Made by a program: the position numbers and the translations under genes. 58,415 nucleotides of DNA from Dyella halodurans. GTDB lineage: Bacteria; Pseudomonadota; Gammaproteobacteria; Xanthomonadales; Rhodanobacteraceae. Each line of letters begins with the position of its first letter. Position 1 is the first letter of the stretch. The notes under the pieces are model-generated. The model searched no databases, was not told where the DNA came from, and saw only the letters and a program-made list of their open reading frames with translations. The stretch spans positions 1-58,415 of the forward strand of contig NZ_JAPDPF010000015.1 in NCBI RefSeq assembly GCF_026283925.1, in the 5' to 3' direction. Of the stretch, positions 15,640-27,284 are shown one piece after another.

Positions 15640-16671
15640 TTAAAGGTCGAGCAACAGGCTGCGCACGGGGGCAGGCAGGCCTAGGGCGGCGCGTTCGCCG
15701 GCATCGCACCAGCGCAGGGCGGGATTATCGGCGATCGCGCGGTGGGCTGCTGCCGCGTCGAACAATAGCGGCTCGACTTGCAGGCGGTAATGGCTGAATA
15801 CATGCACGAAAGGCGGCAGGGCCTGCGCGTCATCGATGCGCGCGAAGGATTGCGCTGCGCGCCAGGCGCCATCGTGGTCGCTGGCCTCGGGCAGGCTCCA
15901 CAGTCCCGACCACACGCCTTGCGGGCCGCGTCGCTCCAGCAGCACGCGACCCTTCGCGTCGCGCAGGATCAGCATCACCGTGTCGCGGGTGGGTATGGCC
16001 TTGGTTGGTTTGGAGCTGGGCAATTGCGCGGTCAGTCCGTCGCGCTTCGCCACGCAGCTGTCGGCGAACGGGCAGCTATCGCATTGCGGACGCGAACGCG
16101 CGCACAGGCTTGCGCCGAGATCCATGATCGCTTGCGTGTAGTCGGCCGTGCGCTCTGCCGGTGTCAGTGCATCGGCGTGTTGCCACAGCACTTTCTCCAC
16201 CGCACTTTGGCCTGGATGGCCGTGGATGCCGAGGTAGCGCGTCAGCACGCGCTTTACGTTTCCATCGAGTATCGGGAAGCGCAGTCCATGGGCTTGCGCC
16301 AGGATCGCACCGGCGGTGGAGCGGCCGATGCCGGGCAGGGCGGCGAGCGCGTCGAATTCACGCGGCAGTTCGCCGCCATGTTGCTCGACGCAGATCTGCG
16401 CGGCGCGCTGCAGGAAGCGGGCGCGGCGGTAGTAGCCCAGACCGGACCACAACGCCAGCACCGTGTCTTCGTCGGCGGCAGCCAGGTCGCGCAAGCTGGG
16501 CAGCGCGGTGACAAAACGCTGGAAGTACGGGATGACTGTGACCACCTGGGTCTGCTGCAGCATCACCTCGGACAGCCACACGCGATAAGCATCGCGCGGA
16601 TGCTGCCATGGCAAATCCTTGCGGCCATGGCGATCGAACCAGGCCAGCAGCGCGGAGGCAAACGGATTCAT
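15640..16671 (-). CDS. mutY: A/G-specific adenine DNA glycosylase
   Basis: This 343-residue enzyme removes adenine paired with 8-oxoguanine. It shows the catalytic Glu35 in [13 protein letters not shown], the helix-hairpin-helix [13 protein letters not shown], the catalytic Asp136 in [11 protein letters not shown], and the 4Fe-4S ligands Cys190, 197, 200 and 206. The C-terminal third is a NUDIX-like domain that recognises 8-oxoguanine. The start overlaps the stop of the upstream AsmA-like gene by 4 bp, and yggX follows, so the three genes form an operon. Confidence 0.96.
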   Translation of the reverse strand: MNPFASALLAWFDRHGRKDLPWQHPRDAYRVWLSEVMLQQTQVVTVIPYFQRFVTALPSLRDLAAADEDTVLALWSGLGYYRRARFLQRAAQICVEQHGGELPREFDALAALPGIGRSTAGAILAQAHGLRFPILDGNVKRVLTRYLGIHGHPGQSAVEKVLWQHADALTPAERTADYTQAIMDLGASLCARSRPQCDSCPFADSCVAKRDGLTAQLPSSKPTKAIPTRDTVMLILRDAKGRVLLERRGPQGVWSGLWSLPEASDHDGAWRAAQSFARIDDAQALPPFVHVFSHYRLQVEPLLFDAAAAHRAIADNPALRWCDAGERAALGLPAPVRSLLLDL

Positions 16672-17789
16672 GGCGAGGTGCTGACGGGGTCGGGCTTGGC
16701 CGGTACGGGCTTGGCGGGTGCAGCTTTTGCCGGTGCGGCCTTGCTCGGTGCGGGAGCGGCGGCGCTGGCCGCGCTGGCCGGCACATCGGAGTTGGCCTGG
16801 ATGGTCAGGCCTTCGATGGTGATATTGCCGGTTTCGATCCTGGCGATCTGGGCCTGCCCACTGCCGGGCGGCACGGCCAGGGTCGGACCGTCGTCATGGT
16901 CGAGCTGCGCCCACCAGTCGGCCAGTGCCAGCGGCGGCAGGCGCAAATCGGCGTGGTTGTCCGGGCCGTCGAGCTTGAGCGCCAGCATCAGCGAGGTGTT
17001 TTCATTGGCCGGGATCAGTTCGATCGCGGTGACGTATTGACCGCTGTCGGCATGATCGAGCTTGCCCGCCAGCAGCGCCGATGCGTCGGCACCGCCGCGC
17101 CAGCGCGCTTCACCGGCGAGCTGCAAGGTCAGCGTGGTGCTGTGCGAGAGGCGCAGCGAGATATTGTCCAACTGCAGTGCGCCACCCTTGATGCTGGGCG
17201 TCAGCGACAGGCGCAGCTGGGTGGGTATACCTTGCGCATCCTTGGCTGAAATCGTGAGCGGGAAGGGCTGGTTGGCCGCGAGCTGGCCAGTTTCAAGCTC
17301 CACCTCGCCGAGCAGCAGTTCGTTGCCGCGCACCAGGCTGCCGCGCGTGATGCGTACGCCGGCGTCGATGCGCGGAATCTGCGTGGGCGCGCTGGCCGGG
17401 CCGGTGGGCAGACGACCCAGCCAGGATTGCAGGGCGTCGAGGTCGACGCGCGGCGAATCGATGGCCATCTGAGAAATCACGGTTTCACGGCCGAGCAAGG
17501 TCCGCCAGGTCAGCGCCAGCGTGCCGCGGGCGGCCAGCAGGATCGGCATGCTCGCGCCCTGGGCACTGAGCGTGATGCCCTGTAATTCGAGTGCGGGGCG
17601 TGGAAACAGCGCAGGTGTGGCCGGGCTGGCCAGGTTGAGTTCCAGGCCGGCAGCGCGTGCCTGGGTCTGCAACACGGCCGTGATGCGTTCGGGTTGCAGC
17701 AGCAGGTGCACGGCGGTGAGCGCCACCGCGACCAGCAGCAGCGTGGCGCTGCTGGTGATCAGCAAGGTCAGGCGCAGCCAGCGCGGCAC
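16668..17789 (-). CDS. AsmA-like inner-membrane-anchored periplasmic protein
   Basis: This 373-residue protein has an N-terminal membrane anchor (LRLTLLITSSATLLLVAVAL) followed by a beta-rich periplasmic part with the AsmA N-terminal pattern (RITAVLQTQARAAGLELNLA, PRPALELQGITL, DSPRVDLDAL). AsmA-like proteins are linked to lipid transport and outer-membrane assembly. It is shorter than classical AsmA (over 600 residues). The last 40 residues are an Ala/Pro/Lys-rich low-complexity tail (APAKAAPAKPVPAKPDP). It is translationally coupled to mutY and starts 12 bp after ftsY ends. Confidence 0.75.
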   Translation of the reverse strand: MPRWLRLTLLITSSATLLLVAVALTAVHLLLQPERITAVLQTQARAAGLELNLASPATPALFPRPALELQGITLSAQGASMPILLAARGTLALTWRTLLGRETVISQMAIDSPRVDLDALQSWLGRLPTGPASAPTQIPRIDAGVRITRGSLVRGNELLLGEVELETGQLAANQPFPLTISAKDAQGIPTQLRLSLTPSIKGGALQLDNISLRLSHSTTLTLQLAGEARWRGGADASALLAGKLDHADSGQYVTAIELIPANENTSLMLALKLDGPDNHADLRLPPLALADWWAQLDHDDGPTLAVPPGSGQAQIARIETGNITIEGLTIQANSDVPASAASAAAPAPSKAAPAKAAPAKPVPAKPDPVSTSP

Positions 17790-17801
17790 CGGCGGCGGTC
17801 C

Positions 17802-18947
17802 TCAGCCCTGTCCCAGGCTGGACGGCAGCAAGCCATCCACATACGCCTCGGCTTCGAACACGCGCAGGTCGGTGGCGGTTTCGCCCAGGCCCACATAGCG
17901 GATCGGCAGCCCGAACTCGCGCGCCAGCGCAAACACCACGCCGCCCTTGGCGGTGCCGTCCAGCTTGGTCACCACCAGGCCAGTGACGCCGACGATCTGG
18001 CGGAACTGGCGTACCTGGTTCACCGCGTTCTGGCCGGTGGTGCCGTCGATCACCATCAGCACTTCATGCGGGGCGTCGGCGTCAAGTTTCTTCAGCACGC
18101 GGGCAATCTTGCCCAGCTCGTCCATCAATCCGCCTTGCGTATGCAGGCGACCGGCGGTGTCGGCGATCAGCACATCGGCGCCGCGCGAGCGTGCTGCCTG
18201 CAGTGCATCGAAGATCACGCTGGCGGAGTCGGCGTCCTGGCCCTGCGAAATCACCGGCACCTTGTTGCGTTCGCCCCAGGTCTTGAGCTGCTCCACCGCG
18301 GCGGCGCGGAAGGTGTCGCCGGCGGCGAGGATCACCTGGTGGCCGTCGTCGCGGTAGCGGCGGGCGAGCTTGCCGATGGTGGTGGTCTTGCCCACGCCGT
18401 TGATGCCGACGGTGAGGATCACGAACGGCTGGCGGCCAGTGACCGCCAGTGGCGTCTCCACCGGCTTGAGCAGGCTGATCAGCGACTGCCGCAGGGCGGC
18501 CAGCAAGGCGGTGGCATCGGCGAACTCGCGCTTGTGCATGCGCTTGCGCAGATCCTCGACCAGGCTCGTGCTGGCCTCGATGCCGACGTCGGCGGTGATC
18601 AGGGTGGTTTCGAGTTCGTCGAGCAGATCGTCGTCGAGCTTGGGATGACGGTTGAACAGCGACGACAGGCCCTTGGCGAACGAGCTGCCGGAAAGTCGCT
18701 CGCGCCAGCTGCGCTTGGCCGGTGCGGCCTCGGCGATGGCGGCTCGCTCGAAGGCTTCATCTTCGGCCGGAGCGGCCGCGGGCGGTGGCGTTTCGGCCAA
18801 GGCTTCGCCCAGGGCGGATGCGGTGTTGTCCAGCGAGAAGGCGTCGGTATCGTGCGCAAGCTCGTCCGCCGGAGCGGCTTCCGTGGTGGCTGCGGCAGGC
18901 TGGCCCGGAGGCGTTTCTGCGGGTTTCTTCTTCCAGAACTTGAGCAT
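17802..18947 (-). CDS. ftsY: Signal recognition particle receptor FtsY
   Basis: This 381-residue GTPase docks SRP-ribosome complexes at the inner membrane. The N-terminal 90 residues are an acidic, Ala/Glu/Pro-rich A domain, then the helical N domain and the G domain with GINGVGKTTTIGKLA, the DTAGR motif and TKLDGTAKGG; GLGETATDLRVFEAEAYVDG closes the protein as in the family. It is divergent from rsmD with 65 bp between starts, the conserved ftsY/rsmD arrangement of many gammaproteobacteria. Confidence 0.97.
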   Translation of the reverse strand: MLKFWKKKPAETPPGQPAAATTEAAPADELAHDTDAFSLDNTASALGEALAETPPPAAAPAEDEAFERAAIAEAAPAKRSWRERLSGSSFAKGLSSLFNRHPKLDDDLLDELETTLITADVGIEASTSLVEDLRKRMHKREFADATALLAALRQSLISLLKPVETPLAVTGRQPFVILTVGINGVGKTTTIGKLARRYRDDGHQVILAAGDTFRAAAVEQLKTWGERNKVPVISQGQDADSASVIFDALQAARSRGADVLIADTAGRLHTQGGLMDELGKIARVLKKLDADAPHEVLMVIDGTTGQNAVNQVRQFRQIVGVTGLVVTKLDGTAKGGVVFALAREFGLPIRYVGLGETATDLRVFEAEAYVDGLLPSSLGQG

Positions 18948-19012
18948 TGCGGCTGCGATTCAAAGACAATGGGCGGCATGCTACCACCCCCACCTGTACC
19001 AGCCCCTGAGTC

Positions 19013-19594
19013 ATGGCCGCCAACGTGAGAGGCGCCTCCGGGCGCATCCGTATCGTTGGCGGCCAGTTGCGCAATTCGCGCCTCGATGTGCCGGATCTGC
19101 CCGGCTTGCGGCCCACCGCCGAGCGCGTACGCGAAACCCTGTTCAACTGGCTGTCGCCGGTGATTGCGGGTGCGCGTTGCCTGGACCTGTGCGCGGGCAC
19201 GGGCGCGCTCGGTATCGAGGCCTTGTCGCGAGGCGCGGCCAGCGTGCAGTTCGTGGAGCGTGATCCGCGTGCGGCACAGGCCCTGCGGGACAATCTCACG
19301 CGCCTGAAGGCGCAGGGTGGGCAGGTGGCTGGCGTCGATGCGCTGGCCTACCTGCAAGGGGCGCCGCAGCCGTTCGAGCTGGTGTTTCTGGACCCGCCGT
19401 TCGCGCAGGACCTGTGGGCGGTGATGGCGCAGCGACTGGAGCAGGGCAGCTGGCTGAGCGCCAGTGCGTGGATTTACGTCGAATCGCCGCGCTCCGTGGC
19501 GCCCGTGCTGCCGCCCAGCTGGAGCCCGCACCGGGAAGGGGTGGCTGGTGAGGTGCGTTACGCGCTCTACCGGCGCGTTTTGGCGGCGGCCTGA
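19013..19594 (+). CDS. rsmD: 16S rRNA (guanine(966)-N2)-methyltransferase
   Basis: This 193-residue protein has the RsmD pattern: RIVGGQLRNSRLDVPDLPGL, RPTAERVRETLFNWL, the SAM-binding motif LDLCAGTGALGIEAL (about 57-71), and the catalytic DPPF at 127-130. It methylates G966 of 16S rRNA in the 30S subunit. Length is usual. It is divergent from ftsY and followed by coaD after 98 bp, the common order. Confidence 0.96.
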   Translation: MAANVRGASGRIRIVGGQLRNSRLDVPDLPGLRPTAERVRETLFNWLSPVIAGARCLDLCAGTGALGIEALSRGAASVQFVERDPRAAQALRDNLTRLKAQGGQVAGVDALAYLQGAPQPFELVFLDPPFAQDLWAVMAQRLEQGSWLSASAWIYVESPRSVAPVLPPSWSPHREGVAGEVRYALYRRVLAAA

Positions 19595-19614
19595 CGCGGC
19601 CGTATGGTCGCTGA

Positions 19615-20196
<582 letters not shown>

Positions 20197-20586
20197 TGGG
20201 GAGGGGGTTAGGGCTGAGTAGTGAGGGCGTAGCCTCGTAGGTTTTCGCTGCTCCGTGCCGCGCGAAGGTGCGGTCGGTGCCTTGCAAGGTACTGCGCGCC
20301 GCGCACTTAGCGCCCTCGCCACTCATCCCTCGTTCCTCGCTCAACCCCGCACTGCAACACGTGCAACGGTGTCAGGCCGGGCCGGCCTCGTGTATCCTCG
20401 CGGGCATCCTGCGGACAGGACAGTCACTCGCCGCGAACCAGGGGTGCGATACGGTGCATGGCTTAGGGGTTTACTCCGGCTGGCAACACGTTCTCCCGGT
20501 TTCACGGTGCCGCCGTAACGGCGGCTGGATGGTCCCGTCTTCCAACGGATTAAAGCGCCCAGATTCCGCCATCCAAGGTGACCACC
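20197..20586 (+). other. Intergenic region with a REP-like inverted repeat
   Basis: These 390 bp contain a long imperfect inverted repeat: TGAGTAGTGAGGGCG (20215-20229) and CGCCCTCGCCACTCA (20311-20325), 13 of 15 pairs, enclosing GC-rich sequence with further small hairpins. Nearer the lipoprotein gene is a hairpin GCCGCCGTAACGGCGGC (20508-20524). No gene is seen; the promoter of the gene at 20587 must be here. Confidence 0.5.
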
Positions 20587-21087
20587 ATGTACAAGTATGT
20601 TTTCCTCGCCGCCGCCGCGCTTGCCGGCACCCTGTCCATCACTGGCTGCAGCCAGAAGGAAGAGGCCGCGCAGCCGACCGAGCAGGCCCAGGCTGTCTCC
20701 AAGCCGACCGACCCGAACGACACCAAGGCATGGGGCGCCTACCTCGGCCAGATCGTGCAGAAGAACATGCAGGGCATGACGGCTGACCGTCCGTTCCCGT
20801 ACCTGGTGCCGGCCGGCGACAGCGATGACGACAAGGCCAAGTACCAGCGCCAGCTCGAGCAGGTGCAGGACACCGTGGCTCGCGGCGTGCTGCCGGGCAA
20901 CATGCTGGTGTTTGCCGGCCCGAGCTCGACCAAGACCGCCGACCTGCTGATCGAAGCGTTCAAGGACGCCAAGCCGGGTTCGTTCAAGGACGTGATCATC
21001 CTGTTCATCGGCGACAAGACCGATGAGGACCGCGTCAACACCGCCCTGCAGCCGACCGGCGCGACCGTGCGCTTCGTGGCGATGTAA
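20587..21087 (+). CDS. Putative lipoprotein of unknown function
   Basis: This 166-residue protein starts at the ATG at 20587 after an AAGGTG ribosome site. The signal peptide MYKYVFLAAAALAGTLSITG ends in the lipobox ITGC (Cys21). After an acidic linker the mature part reads WGAYLGQIVQKNMQGM, a DSDDDKAKYQRQLEQVQDTV helix, GNMLVFAGPSSTKTADLLIE, and DVIILFIGDKTDEDRVNTAL. The gene's codon use looks strong, so it may be well expressed. I recognise no family, though similar lipoproteins are common in Xanthomonadales. An intrinsic terminator follows. Confidence 0.75.
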   Translation: MYKYVFLAAAALAGTLSITGCSQKEEAAQPTEQAQAVSKPTDPNDTKAWGAYLGQIVQKNMQGMTADRPFPYLVPAGDSDDDKAKYQRQLEQVQDTVARGVLPGNMLVFAGPSSTKTADLLIEAFKDAKPGSFKDVIILFIGDKTDEDRVNTALQPTGATVRFVAM

Positions 21088-21132
21088 GCGACGCTTCGCA
21101 AGCGATTGCGCTTGCGCAAGAGCAAGTAGAGG

Positions 21133-21169
21133 AGCCCGTGGCGCGAAAGTGCCGCGGGCTTTTCGTTTT
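21133..21169 (+). terminator. Intrinsic terminator after the lipoprotein gene
   Basis: AGCCCGTGGC...GCCGCGGGCT forms a GC-rich stem with a GCGAAAGT loop region, followed by TTTTCGTTTT. It lies about 45 bp downstream of the stop codon of the lipoprotein gene. Confidence 0.8.
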
Positions 21170-21277
21170 CAGGGCGATGTGTGGCTTGGGCTAATCTTGA
21201 GGTTGCGGCCTTGGGGCTGTTTAGGCCGCCGTATCGACCGCAGCGTCGGACAGAAACGCCACTTCTTCCGGGCCGTT

Positions 21278-21615
21278 ATCCCAGCGGCTTCTAACAGCCG
21301 AAGGGCTGGTCAAGCTGGGATCCAGCGACTTGGACTTGGCGAAGATGGTACGGAGCCTTAAAGGCACTGGATCCCCGCTTTCGCGGGGATGACGGAGGAA
21401 TGGGGGTAATGGAGGAGAGCCATCCCACACCATTGCGTCATCCCCACGAAAGCGGGGATCCAGTGCCTCTACGCTCTCGGCAAGGCAACGGTCCTTGAAG
21501 CAAGTCGCTGGATGACTCGCTTCGCTCGCCCCTTCGGGGCCGCCCTTCCGGCGTTCTTCGCGCTGCGCGCTTGTCCAGCTTGACCAGCCCTTCGGCTGTT
21601 AGAAGCCGCTGGGAT
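21278..21615. repeat. Nested inverted repeats
   Basis: Outer arms of about 42 bp (21278-21320 and 21574-21615; core GCTTCTAACAGCCGAAGGGC and its complement) enclose two oppositely oriented copies of a roughly 30-bp hairpin unit (core ATCCCCGCTTTCGCGGGGAT; at about 21360-21393 and 21434-21470). A third part at about 21503-21575 (TGACTCGCTTCGCTCGCCCC and onward) recurs in reverse orientation at 31349-31426. The region from 21170 to 21771 holds no gene. Units of this type are dispersed in many Xanthomonadales genomes. Confidence 0.75.
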
Positions 21616-21699
21616 GACGAGCTTAGAGATGACGAGCTTAGAAACGTCGCGTCCTCGCCCCATTGCCGCGCATCGGGAAGGCGTTAAACGGGCCAATAG

Positions 21700-23759
<2,060 letters not shown>

Positions 23760-23761
23760 AC

Positions 23762-24604
23762 ATGAAACTGTGGTCGCTCATTGGCAATTCGCAGCAGCTG
23801 GATGGCGGCGCCATGTTCGGTAATGCGCCGAAGGCGCTGTGGTCCCGCTGGATTGCGCCGGACGCGGAAAACCGCATTCCGCTGGCTTGCCGCTGCCTGC
23901 TGGTGAAGGATCTGGACGGCCGCAACGTGCTGTTCGAGACCGGCATCGGGGCCTTCTTCGAGCCCGCGCTGCGTGAACGCTACGGCGTGGTGGAAGACCG
24001 TCACGTGCTGCTCGACTCGCTGGCGCAGGCTGGCTTGACCCACGAAGACATCGACGTGGTGGTGCTTTCCCATCTGCACTTCGACCATGCCGGCGGTTTG
24101 CTCGCAGCGTGGGAGGAAGGGCAGGCGCCGCGCCTGTTGTTCCCTAACGCGACCTATGTGGTCGGTGCCGAACACTGGCGCCGTGCCTTGAAGCCGCATC
24201 CGCGCGACCGTGCCTCGTTCGTGCCCGAGCTGCAGCCGTTGCTTGAATCCAGTGGACGACTCGAACTGGTCGAGGGCGAGTTCTCGGCCACGCTCGGGTC
24301 CCTGGTGCGCTTCAGCTATTCAGATGGCCATACGCCGGGGCTGATGCTGGCCGAAGTGGCTGGCGTGGTGTTTTGCGCCGACCTGATTCCGGGGCGCTTC
24401 TGGGTGCACTTGCCCATCACCATGGGCTACGACCGCTGGCCGGAAAAGTTGATCGACGAGAAGCGGGTTTTCCTGGAAGACAAGCTGGCGCGTGACGTGC
24501 GGCTGTTCTTTACGCACGATCATGATTGCGCCGTAGCCCGGGTGGTGCGCGACGAGCGCGGCCGCTACGGTACGGCTGACGAACAGCGCGAATTACGAGG
24601 GTAA
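23762..24604 (+). CDS. Metallo-beta-lactamase-fold hydrolase
   Basis: This 280-residue protein has the metal-binding motif [10 protein letters not shown] (His104, His106, Asp108, His109), a following His in DGHTPGLM, an Asp in FCADLIP, and a final His in FTHDHD, the full set of a dinuclear metallo-beta-lactamase fold enzyme. There is no signal peptide. The substrate is not predictable; lactonases, thioesterases and glyoxalase-II-like enzymes share this fold. It lies in an operon 2 bp after ggt, which could hint at glutathione-related chemistry, but this is only context. Confidence 0.85.
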   Translation: MKLWSLIGNSQQLDGGAMFGNAPKALWSRWIAPDAENRIPLACRCLLVKDLDGRNVLFETGIGAFFEPALRERYGVVEDRHVLLDSLAQAGLTHEDIDVVVLSHLHFDHAGGLLAAWEEGQAPRLLFPNATYVVGAEHWRRALKPHPRDRASFVPELQPLLESSGRLELVEGEFSATLGSLVRFSYSDGHTPGLMLAEVAGVVFCADLIPGRFWVHLPITMGYDRWPEKLIDEKRVFLEDKLARDVRLFFTHDHDCAVARVVRDERGRYGTADEQRELRG

Positions 24605-24612
24605 GGACACCT

Positions 24613-25656
24613 ATGAACACGCCGCAGGGGGGCGCAGCAATGATGCAGCAGTGGACGCGACGCGTGCTGGGTGCACTGCTGTTGCTGGGCGGTGTCGGCG
24701 TGGTCGCGATGACCGAGCAGAGCGTGCTCGATCATCGTCATGCCGCCGCCCGACACGGTGGCCAGATTCTCGACCTGGGCGAGGGTGGCCCGCCGCAGGC
24801 CGGCCAGCACGGCTATATGGTGCGCGTGGCCGGGCCGGTGAAGGTGATCGAGGAGCCGTACGATCCTGAGTTTGGCCAGCGTGCCAAGACGCCGGTGCTG
24901 ATTCGTCATGTCGAGATGTTCCAATGGCGCGAAGTGCGCGTGGGTTCCGACGTGCACTACGAGCTGGATTGGGTCGATCGTCCGCTGGATTCGCGCCGTT
25001 TCGCGCAGCCTTCGGGGCATGCCAATCCGGAGAGTTTCCCGATCCGCGGCAAGCAATTCGATGCGGGCCTGGTACGCGTCGGTGGTTACGCGCTTTCGCC
25101 GACGCTCGTGCATGCGTTGCCCGGTGGCGACCCGTTGCCGCCGGATTTCAAATCGGTGCCGCCGAACCTCGCCGCCAGTTTTTCGCTCTACAACGATCAC
25201 CTGGTGACGAGCGTCCACCCGGAGCAGCCACGCCTGGGTGATTTGCGCGTGAGCTGGGAGACGGTGCCATCGCAAGAGGTGACGATCTTCGCGCAGGTGG
25301 ACGGCGATGAGCTGGTGCCGGCTGCGCACGCGCTCGATGGCAAGGGCTACGAATTGCAGACAGGCGAGCGCACGCTGGCCGACGTCGTGCCGGACGTGCC
25401 TGACGCGCCATCGTTCGTGCTGGCGCGCCGCGTCGCCGCCTTGCTGCTGGGCATGTTCGGCGTGTGGCTGCTGATGCCCGAAGGCCGCAGGACGCGCCTT
25501 GACCTGATGCTGGCCGGTGGCGCGGGCGTGCTGGTGGTGGCCGCCGTGGCTTGCGTACTGTGGTTGGGTACGGATGTTGTCGCCGGCGCCATCTGGTTTG
25601 CGCTTGCGCTGGCCGGCTTGGGGCTGGCCGTGTGGCGGCTAAGGGCCGCCGCTTAA
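24613..25656 (+). CDS. TMEM43 family membrane protein
   Basis: This 347-residue protein has an N-terminal membrane segment (VLGALLLLGGVGVVAM), a large extracytoplasmic part (about 40-265) and three closely spaced hydrophobic segments at the C-terminus. The pattern, with VRVAGPVKVIEEPYDPEFG, RHVEMFQWRE and NPESFPIRGKQFDAG, is that of the TMEM43/LUMA family, first known from an animal inner-nuclear-membrane protein but widespread in bacteria, with unknown function there. It starts 8 bp after the hydrolase gene and is probably the last gene of the ferredoxin-ggt operon. Confidence 0.82.
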   Translation: MNTPQGGAAMMQQWTRRVLGALLLLGGVGVVAMTEQSVLDHRHAAARHGGQILDLGEGGPPQAGQHGYMVRVAGPVKVIEEPYDPEFGQRAKTPVLIRHVEMFQWREVRVGSDVHYELDWVDRPLDSRRFAQPSGHANPESFPIRGKQFDAGLVRVGGYALSPTLVHALPGGDPLPPDFKSVPPNLAASFSLYNDHLVTSVHPEQPRLGDLRVSWETVPSQEVTIFAQVDGDELVPAAHALDGKGYELQTGERTLADVVPDVPDAPSFVLARRVAALLLGMFGVWLLMPEGRRTRLDLMLAGGAGVLVVAAVACVLWLGTDVVAGAIWFALALAGLGLAVWRLRAAA

Positions 25657-25660
25657 CTTC

Positions 25661-25905
25661 CTCTCCCCGTTGGGGAGAGGACTGAGGTGAGGGGTGGGTG
25701 CTCGCGACGGACTTTCAAAAGAGCCGGCTTTGAGGCTGGCTTGTCGCTGGATTGGCCAGCACGCCAACCATCTCCCCAAAGAGGAGAGATCTGAGGTGAG
25801 GGGGCGGGTGCTCGCGGATGGCTTTCAAATGAGCCGGCTTTGAAGCTGGCTTGTCGCCAGGTTGGCCCCTCACCCCAGCCCTCTCCCCGGAGGGGAGAGG
25901 GAGCA
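25661..25905. repeat. Tandem cluster of REP elements (GGGGAGAGG family)
   Basis: Two direct copies of a roughly 110-bp unit begin at 25661 and 25771. Each has a hairpin CTCTCCCC...GGGGAGAGG, the tail GAGGTGAGGGG.GGGTGCTCGCG, and a spacer containing GAGCCGGCTTTGA and GGCTTGTCGC. A third hairpin at 25861-25905 is inverted. Other copies are at 31228-31279, 32113-32166 and 58059-58110, all between genes. This is the usual BIME-like behaviour of bacterial REPs. Confidence 0.85.
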
Positions 25906-25927
25906 AAGCTCAGTTCGGTCGCTGGGC

Positions 25928-27190
25928 TTAGTTCGGCCGCTGGTCAGCGAACGCGTAGACGTGGTCGGCCCATTGGGTGGCTTCGAGGTAGATGGCAGCC
26001 ATGCGGCGGATCACTTGCGGTTGGGTCTGGCCGCTGCGCAGGTCGCCGGCTTCCCAGGCATAGATCTGTTCCAGCAAGGGCGCGAACGGCCCCTTGCCTT
26101 CGAGCAGGGCGCCGCTGATTTCGCGTGCCAGCGGCAGGTGCCACAGCACGAAGTCCATCGGGGCTTCCATCAAGGTGTCGAGCAGCGAGAACAGGCCGGC
26201 GGTGAAGGCCATTTCGCGCTGTTCGTTCGGCATGTGCTGGGCCAGCTTTTCGCACATGTGCGCGCGGATCAGCGCGGCGCGCAGCAGTTCGGGCGGACGG
26301 TCGCCCGTACCGCTGAGCGCCATCGTGTAGATCCAGTTGCGAATGCGCGTGGCGCCGAAGAAGATCGCCGCCTGCTGCACCGACTTGAGCTGGCGGGGCA
26401 GGGCGAAGTAGGCCGAGTTCACGCAGCCCAGCAGCTTGTAGCTGAGGATGGCGTCGTCGCGCACGATCTGGCCGAGTTCGACCGGGCCGGGGTTGCCTTC
26501 TTCCAGCGCCTTCATCAGGCGTAGCAGGCTTAGCCGGCTGGCGGTGAGCACAGGGACTTCGACCGGCTCGGGCTTGAGCAGGAAGCGGCCCTGGATCGCC
26601 TGCACCGGCAGCTCTTCGCACAAGTGATAGGTGTCGTGGTCATCCACGTGACCGGCAATGACATGGGTGCCGCGTGCATGCAGGTACTCGCTGCGCGAGC
26701 GCAACGTGGCCGCATCGAGCTTGCTTGCATCCAGGCGCACGAACTGCACGAATTTCAACAGCGGTTCGACCGCCGCATTGAATTCCAGCGCGGTGTCGCC
26801 AGCGTCGAGCATGAGCGGGCAGCCGCGCTGCGCCATGCGTTGCAGTCGTTCGACCAGGGCGGCATCGGCAGCCGTCTCCGGCTCCAGCAGCACGCCAAAG
26901 CGCGGCTGGTGCTGCAGTACGTCGGTTTCCTCCATCAGGAGTTCGCGCGTGAGCCGCAGAAAGGTACGGTTTCCGCGCACCAGGCGCGCGAGCGCGCCGT
27001 CCGTGATGGTGGCGAGGGCGCGCCGCATCAGCGCAGCTTCGTCCTCGTCATCCTTCTGGAAAACGATTTCATACGCGAACAGTTCGCGCTTGGCGTCCAG
27101 CATCGGCAACCGGATGACCGGCAGCGGGTGTTCGCTGGCGGCGTTACCTGAAGCTTCGTGGGCGGAGGGGAGTGCCGCGGCTTCGCTCAT
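25928..27190 (-). CDS. EAL-like/HDOD signalling protein
   Basis: This 420-residue protein starts at the ATG at 27190 (MSEAAALPS). An in-frame start at 27337 would add an Arg/His-rich leader and is rejected. Residues about 25-220 are a degenerate EAL domain: the opening motif reads FAYEIVFQ instead of EALLR, so c-di-GMP hydrolysis is not expected. Residues about 225-400 are an HDOD domain (LGQIVRDDAILSYKLLGCVN, LKSVQQAAIFFGATRIRNWI). This EAL-HDOD (YuxH-like) pairing is known in signalling and motility control. It lies 94 bp downstream of flgN on the same strand, which suggests a role in flagellar control. Confidence 0.85.
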   Translation of the reverse strand: MSEAAALPSAHEASGNAASEHPLPVIRLPMLDAKRELFAYEIVFQKDDEDEAALMRRALATITDGALARLVRGNRTFLRLTRELLMEETDVLQHQPRFGVLLEPETAADAALVERLQRMAQRGCPLMLDAGDTALEFNAAVEPLLKFVQFVRLDASKLDAATLRSRSEYLHARGTHVIAGHVDDHDTYHLCEELPVQAIQGRFLLKPEPVEVPVLTASRLSLLRLMKALEEGNPGPVELGQIVRDDAILSYKLLGCVNSAYFALPRQLKSVQQAAIFFGATRIRNWIYTMALSGTGDRPPELLRAALIRAHMCEKLAQHMPNEQREMAFTAGLFSLLDTLMEAPMDFVLWHLPLAREISGALLEGKGPFAPLLEQIYAWEAGDLRSGQTQPQVIRRMAAIYLEATQWADHVYAFADQRPN

Positions 27191-27284
27191 GGTAGGTCGA
27201 CGTGATGGGAGTGGAAGATGATCGCGCGGGGCACCGCGTGCGTGCGGATGCGCTGCGCATGAACGATGGCGCGCATCATGATGT

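Noticed and set aside
17694..19028. 444-codon plus-strand open frame opposite ftsY
   Set aside because: Antisense shadow with Gln/His/Gly-rich composition; ftsY is certain on the other strand.
25661..25905. CRISPR array
   Set aside because: The units are palindromic REPs with conserved spacers and irregular orientation, and no cas genes are present.
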